Source: Thioclava sp. SK-1
GTDB taxonomy: Bacteria; Pseudomonadota; Alphaproteobacteria; Rhodobacterales; Rhodobacteraceae
Direction: 5' to 3'
NCBI RefSeq assembly: GCF_001705665.1
Contig: NZ_MDHA01000069.1
Coordinates: forward strand, 248,001-312,000
DNA length: 64,000 bases
The translations under genes and the position numbers were made by a program. Shown here one piece after another: positions 18,147-29,220 of the stretch. The first letter of the stretch is position 1; each line of letters starts with the position of its first letter. The notes under the pieces are model-generated. The model had not been told where the DNA came from, searched no databases, and saw only the letters and a list, made by a program, of their open reading frames with translations.

Positions 18147-19691
18147 TTAATGCGCTGCCGCAGCCGCTGCTGCCATAGCATCGGCGGGCAGGCTCGCATG
18201 GTAGTTATGGATCAATTGCCCGACACTTGGGCCGATAAGATCCGTGATAAGGCTAGGATAAACACCCAAGAGCAGGGTCATCGCGACCAATGGCGCAAAA
18301 ATCCATTTCTCACGTGGTTCCATGTCGGTGATCGACTTCAGGCTTTCTTTGATCAAGTCGCCGAAGACAACTCGGCGATATAGCCACAAAGCATAAGAGG
18401 CCGAGAAAATCACGCCCGAGGTCGCAACCAGCGCCACCCAAGTATTGGCTTGGAACGCACCCATGAGTGTTAGGAATTCCCCAACAAACCCTGCTGTACC
18501 CGGCAGGCCAACATTCGCCATGGTGAAGAACATGAATACAACCGCGTAGGCCGGCATCCGGTTCACCAAGCCGCCATAAGCGCTGATTTCACGAGTATGC
18601 ATTCGGTCATAAATCACGCCAACGCACAGGAACAACGCACCCGATACAAAGCCGTGGCTGAGCATCTGGAAGATCGCGCCATCGATCCCTTGTTGGTTAA
18701 AGGTGAAGATACCGATGGTGACATAGCCCATATGCGCGACCGAAGAATACGCGATCAGCTTTTTCATATCCTCTTGGACCAGCGCGACCAGCGATGTGTA
18801 CACAATGGCAATCGCAGAGAGCCAGAATACGAAATCCTGCATAACTTCGGCACCAACAGGGAACATCGGCAAGCTGAAACGAAGGAAACCGTAGCCACCC
18901 ATTTTCAGCAAGATCGCCGCAAGAATGACCGAGCCGGCGGTCGGCGCCTGAACGTGCGCATCCGGCAACCATGTGTGCACAGGCCACATCGGCATTTTCA
19001 CTGCGAAACTTGCAAAAAACGCCAGGAACAGCAAGGTTTGCATGCCGCCGACAATATGCACGCCAAGCACAGTGATGTCATTGGACGGCAGCTCTTTGGT
19101 CAGCAAGACCGCGATATCTGTTGTGCCGGTTTGCATATAGATCGCGATCATCGCGACCAGCATCAGGACGGAACCAAGGAACGTATATAGGAAGAATTTA
19201 AACGCGGCATAGATACGGTTTTTGCCACCCCAGATCCCGATAATCAGGAACATCGGGATCAACGAAGCCTCAAAGAACAGATAGAACAGCACCAAATCAA
19301 GCGCTGTAAAGACGCCGATCATCAGCCCCTCAAGCACCAGAAGCGCAATCATATATTCTTTGACCCGCGCCGAAACATGCCAGCACGACGCAATCGTCAG
19401 CGGCATCATAAAGGTGATCAGCATGACGAACAGAACGGAGATCCCGTCCACGCCCATCCGGTAATGCAGCCCCATGATCCATTCGCGATCTTCAACGAAT
19501 TGGAACCCGGTGTTGCTGCGATCAAACTGCGCCAGCACGAACAGCGACACCAAAAATGTGACCGTTGTCGCCGTCAGCGCAAACCATTTGGCATTCCGGT
19601 CAGCCGCCTCACCTCCCCCGCGCTGCACCAGCGCAAGGATGGCAGCCGCCACGAGGGGAATAAACGTGATGATGGAAAGAAGGTTTTCCAT
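18147..19691 (-). CDS. nuoM: NADH-quinone oxidoreductase subunit M
   Basis: This is a 514-residue antiporter-like membrane subunit. Visible landmarks are [21 protein letters not shown] (conserved Glu), [30 protein letters not shown] with Lys and His-Trp-Leu-Pro, and [16 protein letters not shown]. The start overlaps the nuoL stop in TAATG. The C-terminus is Ala-rich ([10 protein letters not shown]). Together with NuoL and NuoN it makes the distal pump modules. Confidence 0.97.
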   Translation of the reverse strand: MENLLSIITFIPLVAAAILALVQRGGGEAADRNAKWFALTATTVTFLVSLFVLAQFDRSNTGFQFVEDREWIMGLHYRMGVDGISVLFVMLITFMMPLTIASCWHVSARVKEYMIALLVLEGLMIGVFTALDLVLFYLFFEASLIPMFLIIGIWGGKNRIYAAFKFFLYTFLGSVLMLVAMIAIYMQTGTTDIAVLLTKELPSNDITVLGVHIVGGMQTLLFLAFFASFAVKMPMWPVHTWLPDAHVQAPTAGSVILAAILLKMGGYGFLRFSLPMFPVGAEVMQDFVFWLSAIAIVYTSLVALVQEDMKKLIAYSSVAHMGYVTIGIFTFNQQGIDGAIFQMLSHGFVSGALFLCVGVIYDRMHTREISAYGGLVNRMPAYAVVFMFFTMANVGLPGTAGFVGEFLTLMGAFQANTWVALVATSGVIFSASYALWLYRRVVFGDLIKESLKSITDMEPREKWIFAPLVAMTLLLGVYPSLITDLIGPSVGQLIHNYHASLPADAMAAAAAAAH

Positions 19692-21808
19692 TAGTGCGAC
19701 CCCCCGGTCATGACGACCCAGAACATGAGCACCACGATACCGACGACCATGGCGAAAGCGTAGTGGAATAGATAACCCGACTGGAACCGACCAGCGAGCC
19801 GCGTAAGCGCAGGAATGAGCCCCAGCGCAAGCCCGTTGATACCGCCGTCAATGACCCCGACATCACCCTTTTTCCAAAGGAACTTGCCAAGCCATTTCGC
19901 CGGGCGAACGAAGACGAAGTCATACAGCTCATCAAAATACCACTTGTTGAGCAGAAATTGATACAGGCCAGGCTGCGCCTTTGCCAAACGAACCGGCAAC
20001 GATGTATCCTTGATATAGAACAGCCAGGCCGTTGCCAGGCCGATCAACATCGCGATAAAGGGCGAAATTTTCACCCAAACCGGCACATGGTGGGCATCAT
20101 CAAGCACGGTGTTATCCGCGGCCATGAAGATCGCCCCCTGGGGCGCAACACCCGCGACGACATCATGCGCGCCATGAGCATCCGCTGTAGCAGCTTCCGC
20201 TGGTTCGGCGTGGCTATCGACGGTCGTGCTTGCATGCGCATCCGCCTGAGCCCCGTGGCCTTCGGCCATTTCCTCGTGATGTGCAGGCAGGCCGAAGAAG
20301 GACAGAACCTTGCTGTGGTCACCGAAGAAGCTGTTATACCACACCATCCCCGAGAACACGGCACCCAGCGCAAGCACGCCCAGCGGAATGGTCATAACAA
20401 GCGGGCTTTCGTGGGCGTGCTCATGCGTATGACGGTCGCCGCGCTCTTTCCCGAAAAACGTCATGAAAATCAAGCGCCAGGAATAGAAGCTAGTGAACAA
20501 TGCCGCGATGACCAACATCCAAAACGCATAGCCGCCGTTCGTGCCTGCATAGGCGCTTTCGATAACCGCGTCTTTCGACAAGAACCCGGCAAAACCGATA
20601 TGCGTTAAAGGGATACCAACGCCGGTGATCGCCAATGTGCCTATCATCATCGCCCAGAATGTGACAGGGATCTTTTTCCGCAGGTTACCATAGTTACGCA
20701 TGTCTTGTTCGTGGTGCATCGCATGGATGACCGAGCCAGCACCAAGGAACAGCATCGCCTTAAAAAATGCGTGCGTCAGCAGGTGAAACATTGCGACCGA
20801 ATAAACGCCAACGCCGGCAGCCACAAACATATAGCCAAGCTGCGAACAGGTTGAATAGGCGATCACACGTTTGATGTCATTTTGCACCAAGCCAACTGTC
20901 GCGGCAAAGAACGCCGTCGTTCCGCCAAGGAAGACAATGAACATCTTGGCATGGGGCGCGAATTCAAAGATGGGCGACATACGGCACACCAGAAAGACGC
21001 CAGCGGTCACCATCGTCGCGGCGTGGATCAATGCGGAAACCGGTGTCGGCCCCTCCATTGCGTCGGGCAACCATGTATGCAGCAGCAACTGCGCCGATTT
21101 ACCCATCGCGCCGATGAACAAAAGCATGGCAATAAGCTCTGCCGCGTTCCAATCGCGCCACAAGAAGTGAAGCTGCGTTTCCGCCAATTGCGGCCCCGCG
21201 GCAAAGATCGTGTTGAAATCAATGCTGCCCACCAGGAAGAACAGCGCAAAGATCCCCAACAAGAAACCAAAGTCACCAACGCGGTTGACGATAAACGCTT
21301 TCATCGCAGCAGCACCCGCCGATGGCTTTTTAAAATAAAAACCGATCAGCAAATATGATGCCAAACCAACGCCTTCCCACCCAAAGAACATCTGCAAGAC
21401 GTTATCGGCAGTGACCAGCATCAACATCATGAAGGTAAACAACGACAGATAGGCGAAGAACCGTGCCTTATAAGCCTGATCCGGGAAGTTCTCATCATGG
21501 GCCATGTAGCCCCAAGAATACAGGTGGACCAACGCTGAAACAGAGGTAATCACGATCAGCATAATCACCGTTAGCCGATCCAGACGGATCGACCAGGACG
21601 TGTCCAGATCGCCAGATGTGACCCAGGTGAACAGGTCAATCTGCTGCAATGTGCCATCATGGCCAAGGAACAGCACCCAGCTAAGAACGCACGACAGGAA
21701 TAGCAATCCCGTTGTAAGCGCCATCGCGCCCTTCTCGGTGATCAGACGCCAGCCAAAGCCGCCGATGATCGCCCCCAGAAGAGGTGCAAAGAGAATGATC
21801 GAAGCCAT
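19691..21808 (-). CDS. nuoL: NADH-quinone oxidoreductase subunit L
   Basis: This is a 705-residue distal antiporter-like subunit, longer than the roughly 613 residues of E. coli NuoL. Conserved parts include [53 protein letters not shown] and [12 protein letters not shown]. The extra length lies mainly in a His/Ala/Asp/Glu-rich hydrophilic loop of about 70 residues before the last helices (HEEMAEGHG to DDAHHVP). The C-terminus retains the lateral-helix and final-TM region ([23 protein letters not shown]). AAGGGG precedes the ATG. Confidence 0.97.
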   Translation of the reverse strand: MASIILFAPLLGAIIGGFGWRLITEKGAMALTTGLLFLSCVLSWVLFLGHDGTLQQIDLFTWVTSGDLDTSWSIRLDRLTVIMLIVITSVSALVHLYSWGYMAHDENFPDQAYKARFFAYLSLFTFMMLMLVTADNVLQMFFGWEGVGLASYLLIGFYFKKPSAGAAAMKAFIVNRVGDFGFLLGIFALFFLVGSIDFNTIFAAGPQLAETQLHFLWRDWNAAELIAMLLFIGAMGKSAQLLLHTWLPDAMEGPTPVSALIHAATMVTAGVFLVCRMSPIFEFAPHAKMFIVFLGGTTAFFAATVGLVQNDIKRVIAYSTCSQLGYMFVAAGVGVYSVAMFHLLTHAFFKAMLFLGAGSVIHAMHHEQDMRNYGNLRKKIPVTFWAMMIGTLAITGVGIPLTHIGFAGFLSKDAVIESAYAGTNGGYAFWMLVIAALFTSFYSWRLIFMTFFGKERGDRHTHEHAHESPLVMTIPLGVLALGAVFSGMVWYNSFFGDHSKVLSFFGLPAHHEEMAEGHGAQADAHASTTVDSHAEPAEAATADAHGAHDVVAGVAPQGAIFMAADNTVLDDAHHVPVWVKISPFIAMLIGLATAWLFYIKDTSLPVRLAKAQPGLYQFLLNKWYFDELYDFVFVRPAKWLGKFLWKKGDVGVIDGGINGLALGLIPALTRLAGRFQSGYLFHYAFAMVVGIVVLMFWVVMTGGSH

Positions 21809-21814
21809 CTGAGC

Positions 21815-22120
21815 TTACCCCTTCATCATATTGACGTCTTCGACGTCGATAGAACCACGGTTCCGGAAGAATACCACAAGGATCGCAAGACCGATCGCAG
21901 CCTCAGCCGCAGCAACGGTCAACACGAACATCGTGAACACCTGACCAGCCAGATCCCCATGATAGGTCGAAAAAGCCACAAGGTTGATATTCACCGCCAG
22001 AAGCATCAGCTCGATCGACATCAAAATGACGATGACGTTCTTCCGGTTGACGAAAATTCCGAAAATGCCAGTGACGAACAGCGCCGCCGCCACCGCCAGG
22101 TAATGCTCAATTCCGATCAT
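21815..22120 (-). CDS. nuoK: NADH-quinone oxidoreductase subunit K
   Basis: This is a 101-residue subunit with three transmembrane helices. The conserved Glu of TM2 is in [13 protein letters not shown] and that of TM3 in [11 protein letters not shown]; both lie on the proton path. The start follows GGAGGG. It is separated from nuoJ by an unusually long 135-bp spacer that holds a hairpin, whereas most junctions in this operon overlap or nearly touch. Confidence 0.97.
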   Translation of the reverse strand: MIGIEHYLAVAAALFVTGIFGIFVNRKNVIVILMSIELMLLAVNINLVAFSTYHGDLAGQVFTMFVLTVAAAEAAIGLAILVVFFRNRGSIDVEDVNMMKG

Positions 22121-22228
22121 CTATGTCCCTCCGGGTCATCGTCCCGTCATCCATTCGTCTTGTCAGGTCGCCCCATTGGGCCACACCTTTGTCTTGAACC
22201 TCACCGGCCACGCATCAGCCGGGAGTGT

Positions 22229-22248
22229 GGCAGGGTAGTCGCCCTGCC
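22229..22248 (-). other. Stem-loop in the nuoJ-nuoK spacer
   Basis: A perfect 7-bp GGCAGGG/CCCTGCC stem with a 6-nt loop starts about 8 bases after the nuoJ stop codon. There is no T-run, so it is more likely an RNA processing or stability element, which would set relative levels of the upstream and downstream messages, than a terminator. Confidence 0.4.
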
Positions 22249-22255
22249 GATAAAT

Positions 22256-22864
22256 TTACAGCCCTTGTCCCGGCTTAACATCCAGCATTTTCAATTGCTT
22301 GGCGGGATCACGATGCATTTGCTCCATCACGTTTTGACGTTTCACATCCGTCCGGTGGCGCAGTGTCAGCAAAATCGCACCGATCATCGCCACCAGCAAA
22401 ATCAGGCTCGATGACAAGAACAGATACAAATATTGGTCATAGATCAGCAGCCCAAGCGCCTTAGTGTTGTGAACGCCCTCGGGCGTGACCGCCGTGCGCA
22501 TCATCTCGGCGCCATCGGCCACATGCCATGTTCCGATACCCATACCCAGCATCAGTAACATGACAATCGCGATCAACCCGGCAAGCGGGAAGTATTTTGC
22601 CATCTCGCCCTTTAGCGCAGCGAAGTCGACATCCAACATCATCACCACGAACAAGAACAAAACTGCAACTGCGCCGACATAAACGATGACAAGCAGCATG
22701 GCCACAAACTCTGCGCCCATCAGCACGAACAAACCTGCGGCCGAAAAGAACGCAAGGATCAGCCAAAGGACCGAGTGGACGGGGTTCCGTGCCAGAACCA
22801 CCATAATGCCAGATACCACCACCAATATGGCGAAAAGGTAAAAGGCCAAAGCGAACACCATCAT
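22256..22864 (-). CDS. nuoJ: NADH-quinone oxidoreductase subunit J
   Basis: This is a 202-residue membrane subunit with five predicted helices. The pi-bulge helix region is visible as [29 protein letters not shown]. It sits at the hinge between the quinone site and the pump arm. The start overlaps the stop of the carboxymuconolactone-decarboxylase-like gene (ATGA). Confidence 0.96.
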   Translation of the reverse strand: MMVFALAFYLFAILVVVSGIMVVLARNPVHSVLWLILAFFSAAGLFVLMGAEFVAMLLVIVYVGAVAVLFLFVVMMLDVDFAALKGEMAKYFPLAGLIAIVMLLMLGMGIGTWHVADGAEMMRTAVTPEGVHNTKALGLLIYDQYLYLFLSSSLILLVAMIGAILLTLRHRTDVKRQNVMEQMHRDPAKQLKMLDVKPGQGL

Positions 22865-23289
22865 GCGTCATCTCCCGCAGAATCTTCGTTCCCCGCCTGC
22901 TCTGCAAACACCCCTTGGGCGATTTCAAGCGCGCGGTTCATGGCGGGTATCCCGCCGAACATGCTCATTTGGAAGATCGTCTCTGCGACCTCCCGCTGTG
23001 TTGCGCCGGCCTGAAGGGCATGACGGATGGCAAGCCGAAGCTGCGGTTCCGTCTGCGCCCCCAAAACGGTCAGCGCCGCGATCGTCACCAGAAGGCGCGT
23101 GCGCGCATCCAGCCCCTCGCGGTTGTATGTCTTGCCAAACCACATCTCCATCATGTCTTTTGACAATGTGGGAAGGAATTTCTCAAATGCCGAAGGATTG
23201 AAACTCTCGGTCGCAGGATTCATCATGCGCGCCATCTGCGTGCCCTGCTCCATCATTTGCTGGATGAGTTTCGAAAAATCCTGCGTCAT
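22861..23289 (-). CDS. Carboxymuconolactone decarboxylase / AhpD-fold protein within the nuo operon
   Basis: This is a 142-residue, Met-rich, cytosolic protein. Residues 55-125 match the CMD family: [22 protein letters not shown]-type helix, then [18 protein letters not shown] and [12 protein letters not shown]. The AhpD CxxC pair is absent and there is no Cys at all, so peroxidase-partner activity is unlikely. It lies between nuoI (9-nt gap) and nuoJ (4-nt overlap), so it is co-translated with complex I; an assembly, protective or structural role is only an inference. The real substrate is unknown. Confidence 0.85.
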   Translation of the reverse strand: MTQDFSKLIQQMMEQGTQMARMMNPATESFNPSAFEKFLPTLSKDMMEMWFGKTYNREGLDARTRLLVTIAALTVLGAQTEPQLRLAIRHALQAGATQREVAETIFQMSMFGGIPAMNRALEIAQGVFAEQAGNEDSAGDDA

Positions 23290-23298
23290 CAGCTGTCC

Positions 23299-23790
23299 TT
23301 AACGGTAGGGCGCATCAAGCGCGAGGTTGCGGGCGATTTCAGCTTCCCAACGGGCGCCGTTATCCAGCAGCTTGTCCTTATCATAGAACAGCTCCTCACG
23401 GGTTTCCGTTGCGAATTCAAAATTCGGACCTTCAACGATTGCATCCACTGGGCACGCTTCTTGGCAAAAACCGCAGTAGATACATTTCGTCATGTCGATA
23501 TCGTATCGCGTGGTCCGCCGCGAACCATCAGCCCGCGGCTCTGCGTCGATGGTGATCGCCTGTGCCGGGCAAATTGCCTCGCACAGCTTACATGCGATGC
23601 AGCGCTCTTCGCCATTTGCATAGCGCCGCAAAGCGTGCTCACCACGAAAGCGCGGCGACAGCGGGCCCTTTTCATGCGGATAGTTCAGCGTGGCTTTGGG
23701 TTTGAAGAAATATTTCATCCCCAAGCCGAACCCCTTCACAAAGTCGGCAAGCAGGAAATATTTCGCCGCGCGAGCATAATCGAATGCCAT
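23299..23790 (-). CDS. nuoI: NADH-quinone oxidoreductase subunit I
   Basis: This is a 163-residue ferredoxin-like subunit carrying clusters N6a and N6b. Two C-x2-C-x2-C-x3-CP motifs are seen, one in [14 protein letters not shown] and one in [16 protein letters not shown]. The ATG at 23790 follows the nuoH stop after one base; the frame is open upstream inside nuoH. It conveys electrons from the hydrophilic arm to NuoB. Confidence 0.97.
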   Translation of the reverse strand: MAFDYARAAKYFLLADFVKGFGLGMKYFFKPKATLNYPHEKGPLSPRFRGEHALRRYANGEERCIACKLCEAICPAQAITIDAEPRADGSRRTTRYDIDMTKCIYCGFCQEACPVDAIVEGPNFEFATETREELFYDKDKLLDNGARWEAEIARNLALDAPYR

Positions 23791-23791
23791 A

Positions 23792-24829
23792 TCAGCCTCC
23801 AGTCGCGAAGCGGGCCCAGAACGTGCCCAATACTTCGAATTTTGCAAGGAATGCCACAATCACCACCCAGGCAAGGGACAGCGGCAAGAAGACTTTCCAA
23901 CCGATGCGCATCAGCTGGTCGTAGCGGTAGCGCGGCACGATCGCCTTTACCATCGCAAACATGAAGAACCAGATGACCATCTTGAGGAACATCCACAACA
24001 CGCCATCGGGCAAGCCCGGAATTGGCGACAGCCAACCGCCGAAAAACAACAATGAGATCAGCGCGCACATCAACCAGATGGCGATATATTCACCCGCCAT
24101 AAACAGCAGATACGGTGTGGAGGAATATTCGACCATAAAGCCTGCAACCAGCTCAGACTCCGCCTCGGGCAAGTCGAACGGTGGACGGTTCGTTTCAGCC
24201 AATGCCGAAATGAAGAACATCCACAGAACCGGGAAATGCGGCAGCCAATACCAATTGAACAGACCAAAGGAACCGTCTTGGGCGCGCACGATGTCGGACA
24301 GGTTCATCGAACCGGTTGAAATGATCACACCAATGATCACAAGACCCATCGATACTTCATATGAGATCATCTGTGCCGCCGACCGCAACGACCCAAGGAA
24401 TGGGTATTTTGAGTTCGACGCCCAACCACCCATGATCACGCCGTAGACCTCAAGCGATGAAATCGCGAAGACAAACAGCACGGCCACGTTGATATCTGCC
24501 AAGACCCAGCCATCTGCGAAGGGCACCACCGCCCATGCCAACAACGCCAGTGTCATCGACAAAACCGGTGCCAGGAAAAATACGAATTTATCGGCACCCG
24601 CAGGGACAACAATCTCTTTGACGACATATTTCAATGCGTCGGCAAAGGTTTGAAGCAGCCCCCAAGGACCAACCACGTTTGGTCCGCGGCGCATCTGAAC
24701 GGCGGCCCAAATTTTACGGTCGCCATAAACCAGAAAGATCAGAGCGATCATCACAAAGGCAATAACCGCGAGACTCTGAAGGAGGATCAGAACAAATGTC
24801 CCCCCGGGTGTTGTGAAAAAATCAGCCAT
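23792..24829 (-). CDS. nuoH: NADH-quinone oxidoreductase subunit H
   Basis: This is a 345-residue membrane subunit forming the quinone chamber. Conserved stretches: [52 protein letters not shown] (acidic cluster of the E-channel), and [21 protein letters not shown] near the end. It has about eight helices. Followed after one base by nuoI. Confidence 0.97.
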   Translation of the reverse strand: MADFFTTPGGTFVLILLQSLAVIAFVMIALIFLVYGDRKIWAAVQMRRGPNVVGPWGLLQTFADALKYVVKEIVVPAGADKFVFFLAPVLSMTLALLAWAVVPFADGWVLADINVAVLFVFAISSLEVYGVIMGGWASNSKYPFLGSLRSAAQMISYEVSMGLVIIGVIISTGSMNLSDIVRAQDGSFGLFNWYWLPHFPVLWMFFISALAETNRPPFDLPEAESELVAGFMVEYSSTPYLLFMAGEYIAIWLMCALISLLFFGGWLSPIPGLPDGVLWMFLKMVIWFFMFAMVKAIVPRYRYDQLMRIGWKVFLPLSLAWVVIVAFLAKFEVLGTFWARFATGG

Positions 24830-24853
24830 GTCGTCCCTCAGACCGCCTTCTTG

Positions 24854-25261
24854 TCATACCGTCGGAATGCCCCGGTCACGGCAATCAGCCACCGTCACTT
24901 CGGCGTCGATCGTTCGTAACCCACGGGGCAGCGCGGGCGAAATGGTATAGACTGCATCCGCCCGCCAGATGCCAGCCTCTTGTTCGACATTCGTGCGAAC
25001 ATGCCGCGCGAACCCATATCCACGGATCAGCGCATATTGCGCCGCCGCACAGTTGGCATATTCCGCCACCTGCGTATCACCCGCGCCGCTGCCCGAAAGG
25101 CCAACGCGGAAATTCACCAAATCGCCATCAAGCAGCCGTGTCTCAACCGGTTGATACGACACATCCGATCTGCCTCCAGCACCGTCAGCTTGTGCGCAAG
25201 CCGCCAGACCGGCCAAAAGGCCGGTGGCGATAAGCGCGATCTGGCGATTGCTGGAGCGCAT
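24854..25261 (-). CDS. Small lipoprotein between nuoG and nuoH, unknown function
   Basis: This is 135 residues with a signal peptide ending in the lipobox LAAC (Cys22), so it is probably anchored in a membrane facing the periplasm. The mature part has two further Cys (in YANCAAAQ and VADCRDRG), which could form a disulfide. A GAGG ribosome-binding sequence precedes the ATG, and it sits 10 nt after nuoG. I do not recognise a named domain. Its position matches one of the unidentified genes known from the R. capsulatus nuo operon, but correspondence was not tested. Confidence 0.7.
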   Translation of the reverse strand: MRSSNRQIALIATGLLAGLAACAQADGAGGRSDVSYQPVETRLLDGDLVNFRVGLSGSGAGDTQVAEYANCAAAQYALIRGYGFARHVRTNVEQEAGIWRADAVYTISPALPRGLRTIDAEVTVADCRDRGIPTV

Positions 25262-25271
25262 GTCGTTCCTC

Positions 25272-27266
25272 TTATTCCGCGGCGATCGGCGCCTGACGGC
25301 GCTGTTTCGCAGCTGCCGAAAGCTCTGCCATTAAAGTCGAGGCACGGGCAATCGGGTTAGTCAAATAGTAATCACGCAATGCGGGGCGGAAGGTTGCCGT
25401 GCCCATATCGCGGGTCGCGATGGGCGTCCATTCGTTTTCGACAACAGTATCGACCTGTGCCAGATGCGGCACAGCTTCGATCATTGCGCGGCGCAGACCG
25501 GCCAAACTGTCCCATGGCTGTTTCGCGCCCAATTCCGCGGACAATGCACGTAAGATCGCCCAGTTTTCCTTCGCATCGCCGGGCGGGAATGCCGCGCGGA
25601 AAGCCAACTGCGGACGGCCTTCTGTATTGACGAACAAGCCGTTTTCCTCGGTATAGGCCGCCGCCGGCAGAATGATATCTGCTCGATTTGCACCACGATC
25701 CCCGTGGCTGCCCTGATAGATGACAAAGGGTGCACCATCTCCCTTTGCGATCTCAACCTCATCGGCGCCAAGATTATAGATGACTTCCGCACCGTCGATG
25801 GCCGCCAGTAGACCGCCTTCGGTCACGGCACCCACATCCATCGCGCCGACACGTCCCGCCGCGCTGTGCAGCACCAGCATCTTTGCGCCCTTGGCCATTA
25901 CATGCGCGATCACGGCCTCACCGTCGGCCTCATTGATCGCGCCTTGGCCGATGATCACCAGCGCATCATCGCTAACCGTCAGATCCGTCAAAGCAGCGCG
26001 ATCGTCACCAAGGTAGTCGTAATCAAATGTCAAATCGCATTCCGCGCCAATCAAGGACACTTTTGTCCCTTTCAGCCAAACTTTGCGGATCCGCGCATTC
26101 AGCACCGGTGCCTCGACCGCCGGGTTCGACCCAATAATCACGATCTCGGACGCGGTTTCGATATCTTCAATCGCGGCATTGCCAACATAACCGGAGCGGT
26201 TGCCAATGGGCAGACGCGCACCATCGGTGCGGCACTCAACGTTACCGCCAAGCCCCTCCACCAAATTTTTCAACGAGAATGCCGCCTCTGTGGGTGCCAA
26301 GTCACCGACCAGTCCCACAACTTTCTTCCCAGTCAGTGCGGCGGCGGCTTTGGTCAAAGCCTCCCCCCAGCTTGCCGGACGCAATTTTCCATTTTCACGG
26401 ACGTAGGGTTTATCAAGACGCTGACGGCGCAAACCATCCCAGACATAGCGGGATTTATCGGCCAGCCATTCTTCGTTCACACCGTCATTGTTGCGCGGCA
26501 AAATGCGCATCACTTCGCGACCTTTGGTGTCAACGCGGATATTCGACCCAAGCGCGTCCATCACATCAATGGTTTCAGTTTTGGTCAGTTCCCACGGACG
26601 CGCGGTGAACGCATAGGGTTTAGACACCAAAGCGCCAACCGGGCAAAGGTCAACAATATTGCCCTGCAAATTGCTATCCAACGTCTGGTTCAGATAAGAC
26701 GTGATCTCACTATCTTCGCCACGCCCGGTCTGCCCCATCTGCGTGATGCCCGCCACTTCGGATGTGAAGCGAACACAACGAGTGCAGGAAATGCAGCGCG
26801 TCATATGCGTCTCAACAAGTGGCCCAAGGTTCAGCTCAGTTCCGGCGCGTTTCGGCTCCCGGTAACGTGAGAAATCAACCCCATAGGCCATTGCTTGGTC
26901 TTGCAAATCACACTCACCACCCTGATCGCAGATCGGGCAATCCAGCGGGTGGTTGATCAGCAGAAACTCCATGACCCCTTCGCGGGCCTTCTTGACCATA
27001 GGCGAATTGGTTTTGATGACAGGCGGTGCACCCTCTGGGCCGGGGCGCAAATCTTTGACCTGCATCGCACAAGAAGCCGCAGGCTTTGGCGGACCACCGA
27101 CCACCTCGACCAGACACATCCGGCAGTTGCCCGCAATCGACAGACGTTCATGATAGCAAAAGCGCGGAACCTCGACCCCGGCTTCTTCACATGCCTGGAT
27201 CAAGGTGAGGTTCGGGTTCACCTCTACCTCGTTATCGTCGATGATGATCTTTCTGAGGTCTGCCAT
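25272..27266 (-). CDS. nuoG: NADH-quinone oxidoreductase subunit G
   Basis: This is a 664-residue large Fe-S subunit. The N-terminal ferredoxin domain binds a 2Fe-2S cluster ([15 protein letters not shown] and later Cys), then a His-ligated 4Fe-4S site and the [10 protein letters not shown] / DLCPVGAL pair for further 4Fe-4S clusters. The C-terminal two thirds resemble a molybdopterin oxidoreductase fold without obvious cofactor ([27 protein letters not shown]). Length matches alphaproteobacterial and mitochondrial 75-kDa homologues rather than the 900-residue E. coli form. Confidence 0.97.
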   Translation of the reverse strand: MADLRKIIIDDNEVEVNPNLTLIQACEEAGVEVPRFCYHERLSIAGNCRMCLVEVVGGPPKPAASCAMQVKDLRPGPEGAPPVIKTNSPMVKKAREGVMEFLLINHPLDCPICDQGGECDLQDQAMAYGVDFSRYREPKRAGTELNLGPLVETHMTRCISCTRCVRFTSEVAGITQMGQTGRGEDSEITSYLNQTLDSNLQGNIVDLCPVGALVSKPYAFTARPWELTKTETIDVMDALGSNIRVDTKGREVMRILPRNNDGVNEEWLADKSRYVWDGLRRQRLDKPYVRENGKLRPASWGEALTKAAAALTGKKVVGLVGDLAPTEAAFSLKNLVEGLGGNVECRTDGARLPIGNRSGYVGNAAIEDIETASEIVIIGSNPAVEAPVLNARIRKVWLKGTKVSLIGAECDLTFDYDYLGDDRAALTDLTVSDDALVIIGQGAINEADGEAVIAHVMAKGAKMLVLHSAAGRVGAMDVGAVTEGGLLAAIDGAEVIYNLGADEVEIAKGDGAPFVIYQGSHGDRGANRADIILPAAAYTEENGLFVNTEGRPQLAFRAAFPPGDAKENWAILRALSAELGAKQPWDSLAGLRRAMIEAVPHLAQVDTVVENEWTPIATRDMGTATFRPALRDYYLTNPIARASTLMAELSAAAKQRRQAPIAAE

Positions 27267-27333
27267 GTCACAATCCGTCAGTTGGCTCTGGCGCAGGGGA
27301 AACCTACGCGAAATTTCGTTTCAATCAGGGCGC

Positions 27334-27669
27334 TTATGCGCACCCCCTTGGATAGATCCAGGCCCCTGCCCGGTAATGGTCTTCGGTCCCCGAGGCGACC
27401 CCTGCCGCCCCGCAATAGTCATTCGCGGCCCGCTTTGCCTCGGCCCCTTCGTCAAAGCCGAAAGCTGTGCCTTGGCGCGCTACCAGCAAACCGTCTTGCG
27501 GGCTTTGCGCAATCGCATATCCGGCAGGCACCTGTTTGTGTGCAACAGCGGACTGATGCGGAGCAGCGCAAGCCGTGATCAACAACGCCATCCCAGAGAA
27601 ACACATCACCAAACGCAACCGCGTGGCGCGGCCTGTGGTTTTACGGTGATATGATCCGATCTGAGCCAT
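27334..27669 (-). CDS. Predicted small lipoprotein between nuoF and nuoG, unknown function
   Basis: This is 111 residues, starting 2 nt after the nuoF stop with GGAG just before the ATG. A basic N-terminus is followed by a hydrophobic segment and a lipobox-like ITAC (Cys34); an inner Met22 start would give a more usual signal length. The mature part includes GTAFGFDEGAEAKRAANDYCG and a final CA. No named domain recognised. It is clearly part of the nuo transcription unit. Confidence 0.65.
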   Translation of the reverse strand: MAQIGSYHRKTTGRATRLRLVMCFSGMALLITACAAPHQSAVAHKQVPAGYAIAQSPQDGLLVARQGTAFGFDEGAEAKRAANDYCGAAGVASGTEDHYRAGAWIYPRGCA

Positions 27670-27671
27670 GG

Positions 27672-28967
27672 TTACTCCGCTGCCATCGCGCCCATACGGC
27701 CAGTTTTCTTCGCTTTGATCCGGTCTTCGATTTCTTCACGGTAATGACGAATAAGCCCCTGAATCGGCCACGCTGCGGCATCGCCCAACGCACAGATCGT
27801 GTGGCCTTCAACCTGTTTGGTCACATCAAACAGCATATCTATTTCTTCAACCTCGGCCTCGCCTGTTACCAGACGATCCATCACACGCATCATCCAGCCC
27901 GTGCCTTCACGGCACGGCGTGCACTGGCCGCAGCTTTCATGTTTGAAGAACTTGGACAGCCGCCAAATGGCTTTAATAATATCAGTCTGCTGATCCATCA
28001 CAATCATGCAGGCCGTGCCGAATGAGGACTTAAGTTCCCGCATGCCATCGTAATCCATGATCGCATCTTCGCACAGCGCGGCAGGCAACACCGGGCAGGA
28101 TGCGCCGCCGGGGATCACGGCCTTTAGGTTTTTCCAACCACCGCGCACACCGCCGCCGTGCTTTTCGATCAGCTCTTTCATGCTGATAGACATCGATTCC
28201 TCGATCACGCAAGGCGTGTTCACATGACCCGACATCGCAAACAGTTTGACACCGGTGTTGTTGGGCCGCCCGAATGAGGCATACCAATCCGCACCGCGGC
28301 GCAAAATGGTTGGCACAACCGCAATGGATTCAACGTTGTTCACTGTGGTCGGGCAGCCATACAGGCCCGCACCCGCCGGGAATGGCGGTTTCATCCGCGG
28401 CATGCCCTTTTTACCTTCAAGGCTCTCAATCAGCGCGGTTTCTTCACCACATATATACGCGCCTGCGCCATGCGACAGATACACATCATAATCATAGCCA
28501 GACCCGCATGCATTTTTGCCGATAAGACCAGCCTCGTAGCATTCGTCGATGGCCTGCTGTAGCGCCTCTTTTTCACGAACATACTCGCCGCGAATATAGA
28601 TATAGGCGGCCTGAGCCTGCATCGCGAAACCGGCAATCAGCGCGCCTTCAATCAGCGTATGCGGATCATGGCGCATAATTTCGCGGTCTTTACATGTCGC
28701 CGGTTCGGATTCGTCCGCATTGATGACCAGATAGGCGGGACGCCCATCAGATTCCTTCGGCATGAAGGACCATTTCAACCCCGTTGGGAAACCTGCACCA
28801 CCACGGCCACGCAACCCAGAGGCCTTGACCTGTTCAACGATCCAATCCTTGCCATTCGACAAGATATTGCCCGTTCCGTCCCAATGGCCGCGCTTTTGCG
28901 CACCAGCAAGCGAACGGTCATACATCCCGTAAAGGTTGGTAAAGATCCGGTCCTGATCCTTCAGCAT
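27672..28967 (-). CDS. nuoF: NADH-quinone oxidoreductase subunit F
   Basis: This is a 431-residue NADH- and FMN-binding subunit where electrons enter complex [17 protein letters not shown] forms the NADH/FMN nucleotide-binding loop, followed by [16 protein letters not shown] and the SLF-type FMN region; cluster N3 is held by [12 protein letters not shown] and a downstream Cys in [21 protein letters not shown] precedes the ATG. Confidence 0.97.
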   Translation of the reverse strand: MLKDQDRIFTNLYGMYDRSLAGAQKRGHWDGTGNILSNGKDWIVEQVKASGLRGRGGAGFPTGLKWSFMPKESDGRPAYLVINADESEPATCKDREIMRHDPHTLIEGALIAGFAMQAQAAYIYIRGEYVREKEALQQAIDECYEAGLIGKNACGSGYDYDVYLSHGAGAYICGEETALIESLEGKKGMPRMKPPFPAGAGLYGCPTTVNNVESIAVVPTILRRGADWYASFGRPNNTGVKLFAMSGHVNTPCVIEESMSISMKELIEKHGGGVRGGWKNLKAVIPGGASCPVLPAALCEDAIMDYDGMRELKSSFGTACMIVMDQQTDIIKAIWRLSKFFKHESCGQCTPCREGTGWMMRVMDRLVTGEAEVEEIDMLFDVTKQVEGHTICALGDAAAWPIQGLIRHYREEIEDRIKAKKTGRMGAMAAE

Positions 28968-28991
28968 GTCGCTTCCCTCATCTTACTGGCC

Positions 28992-29210
28992 TCAACCGAT
29001 CTTGCGACGCCAGATGCGCCAGACCTGAACCAGCGCGAAAATATATGCGGCAATTGCCGCGAAATCACCAAGGATCGCAATGCGCGCCCCCCAGCCCTGT
29101 TGTTTTCCGACCCACTGAAATCCGATCCAAAGCAGCGTCGTGATGGCAATCACCACAGCCGCCAACCGGCCATCACGGCGATCTTGCGCATCCCTATCCG
29201 CAGCCGTCAC
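28992..29210 (-). CDS. Small two-helix membrane protein in the nuo operon
   Basis: This is about 72 residues from a GTG at 29210, chosen because GAGGGAGA lies just upstream; an ATG at 29231 would overlap the previous gene. The N-terminal 15 residues are charged (AADRDAQDRRDGR), followed by two transmembrane segments (about 17-35 and 44-63) and a basic tail RIWRRK. It resembles the short uncharacterised proteins of the DUF5337 kind found in Rhodobacteraceae nuo operons; this match is from memory. Possible accessory subunit or assembly factor. Confidence 0.65.
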   Translation of the reverse strand: MTAADRDAQDRRDGRLAAVVIAITTLLWIGFQWVGKQQGWGARIAILGDFAAIAAYIFALVQVWRIWRRKIG

Positions 29211-29220
29211 GGTGTCTCCC

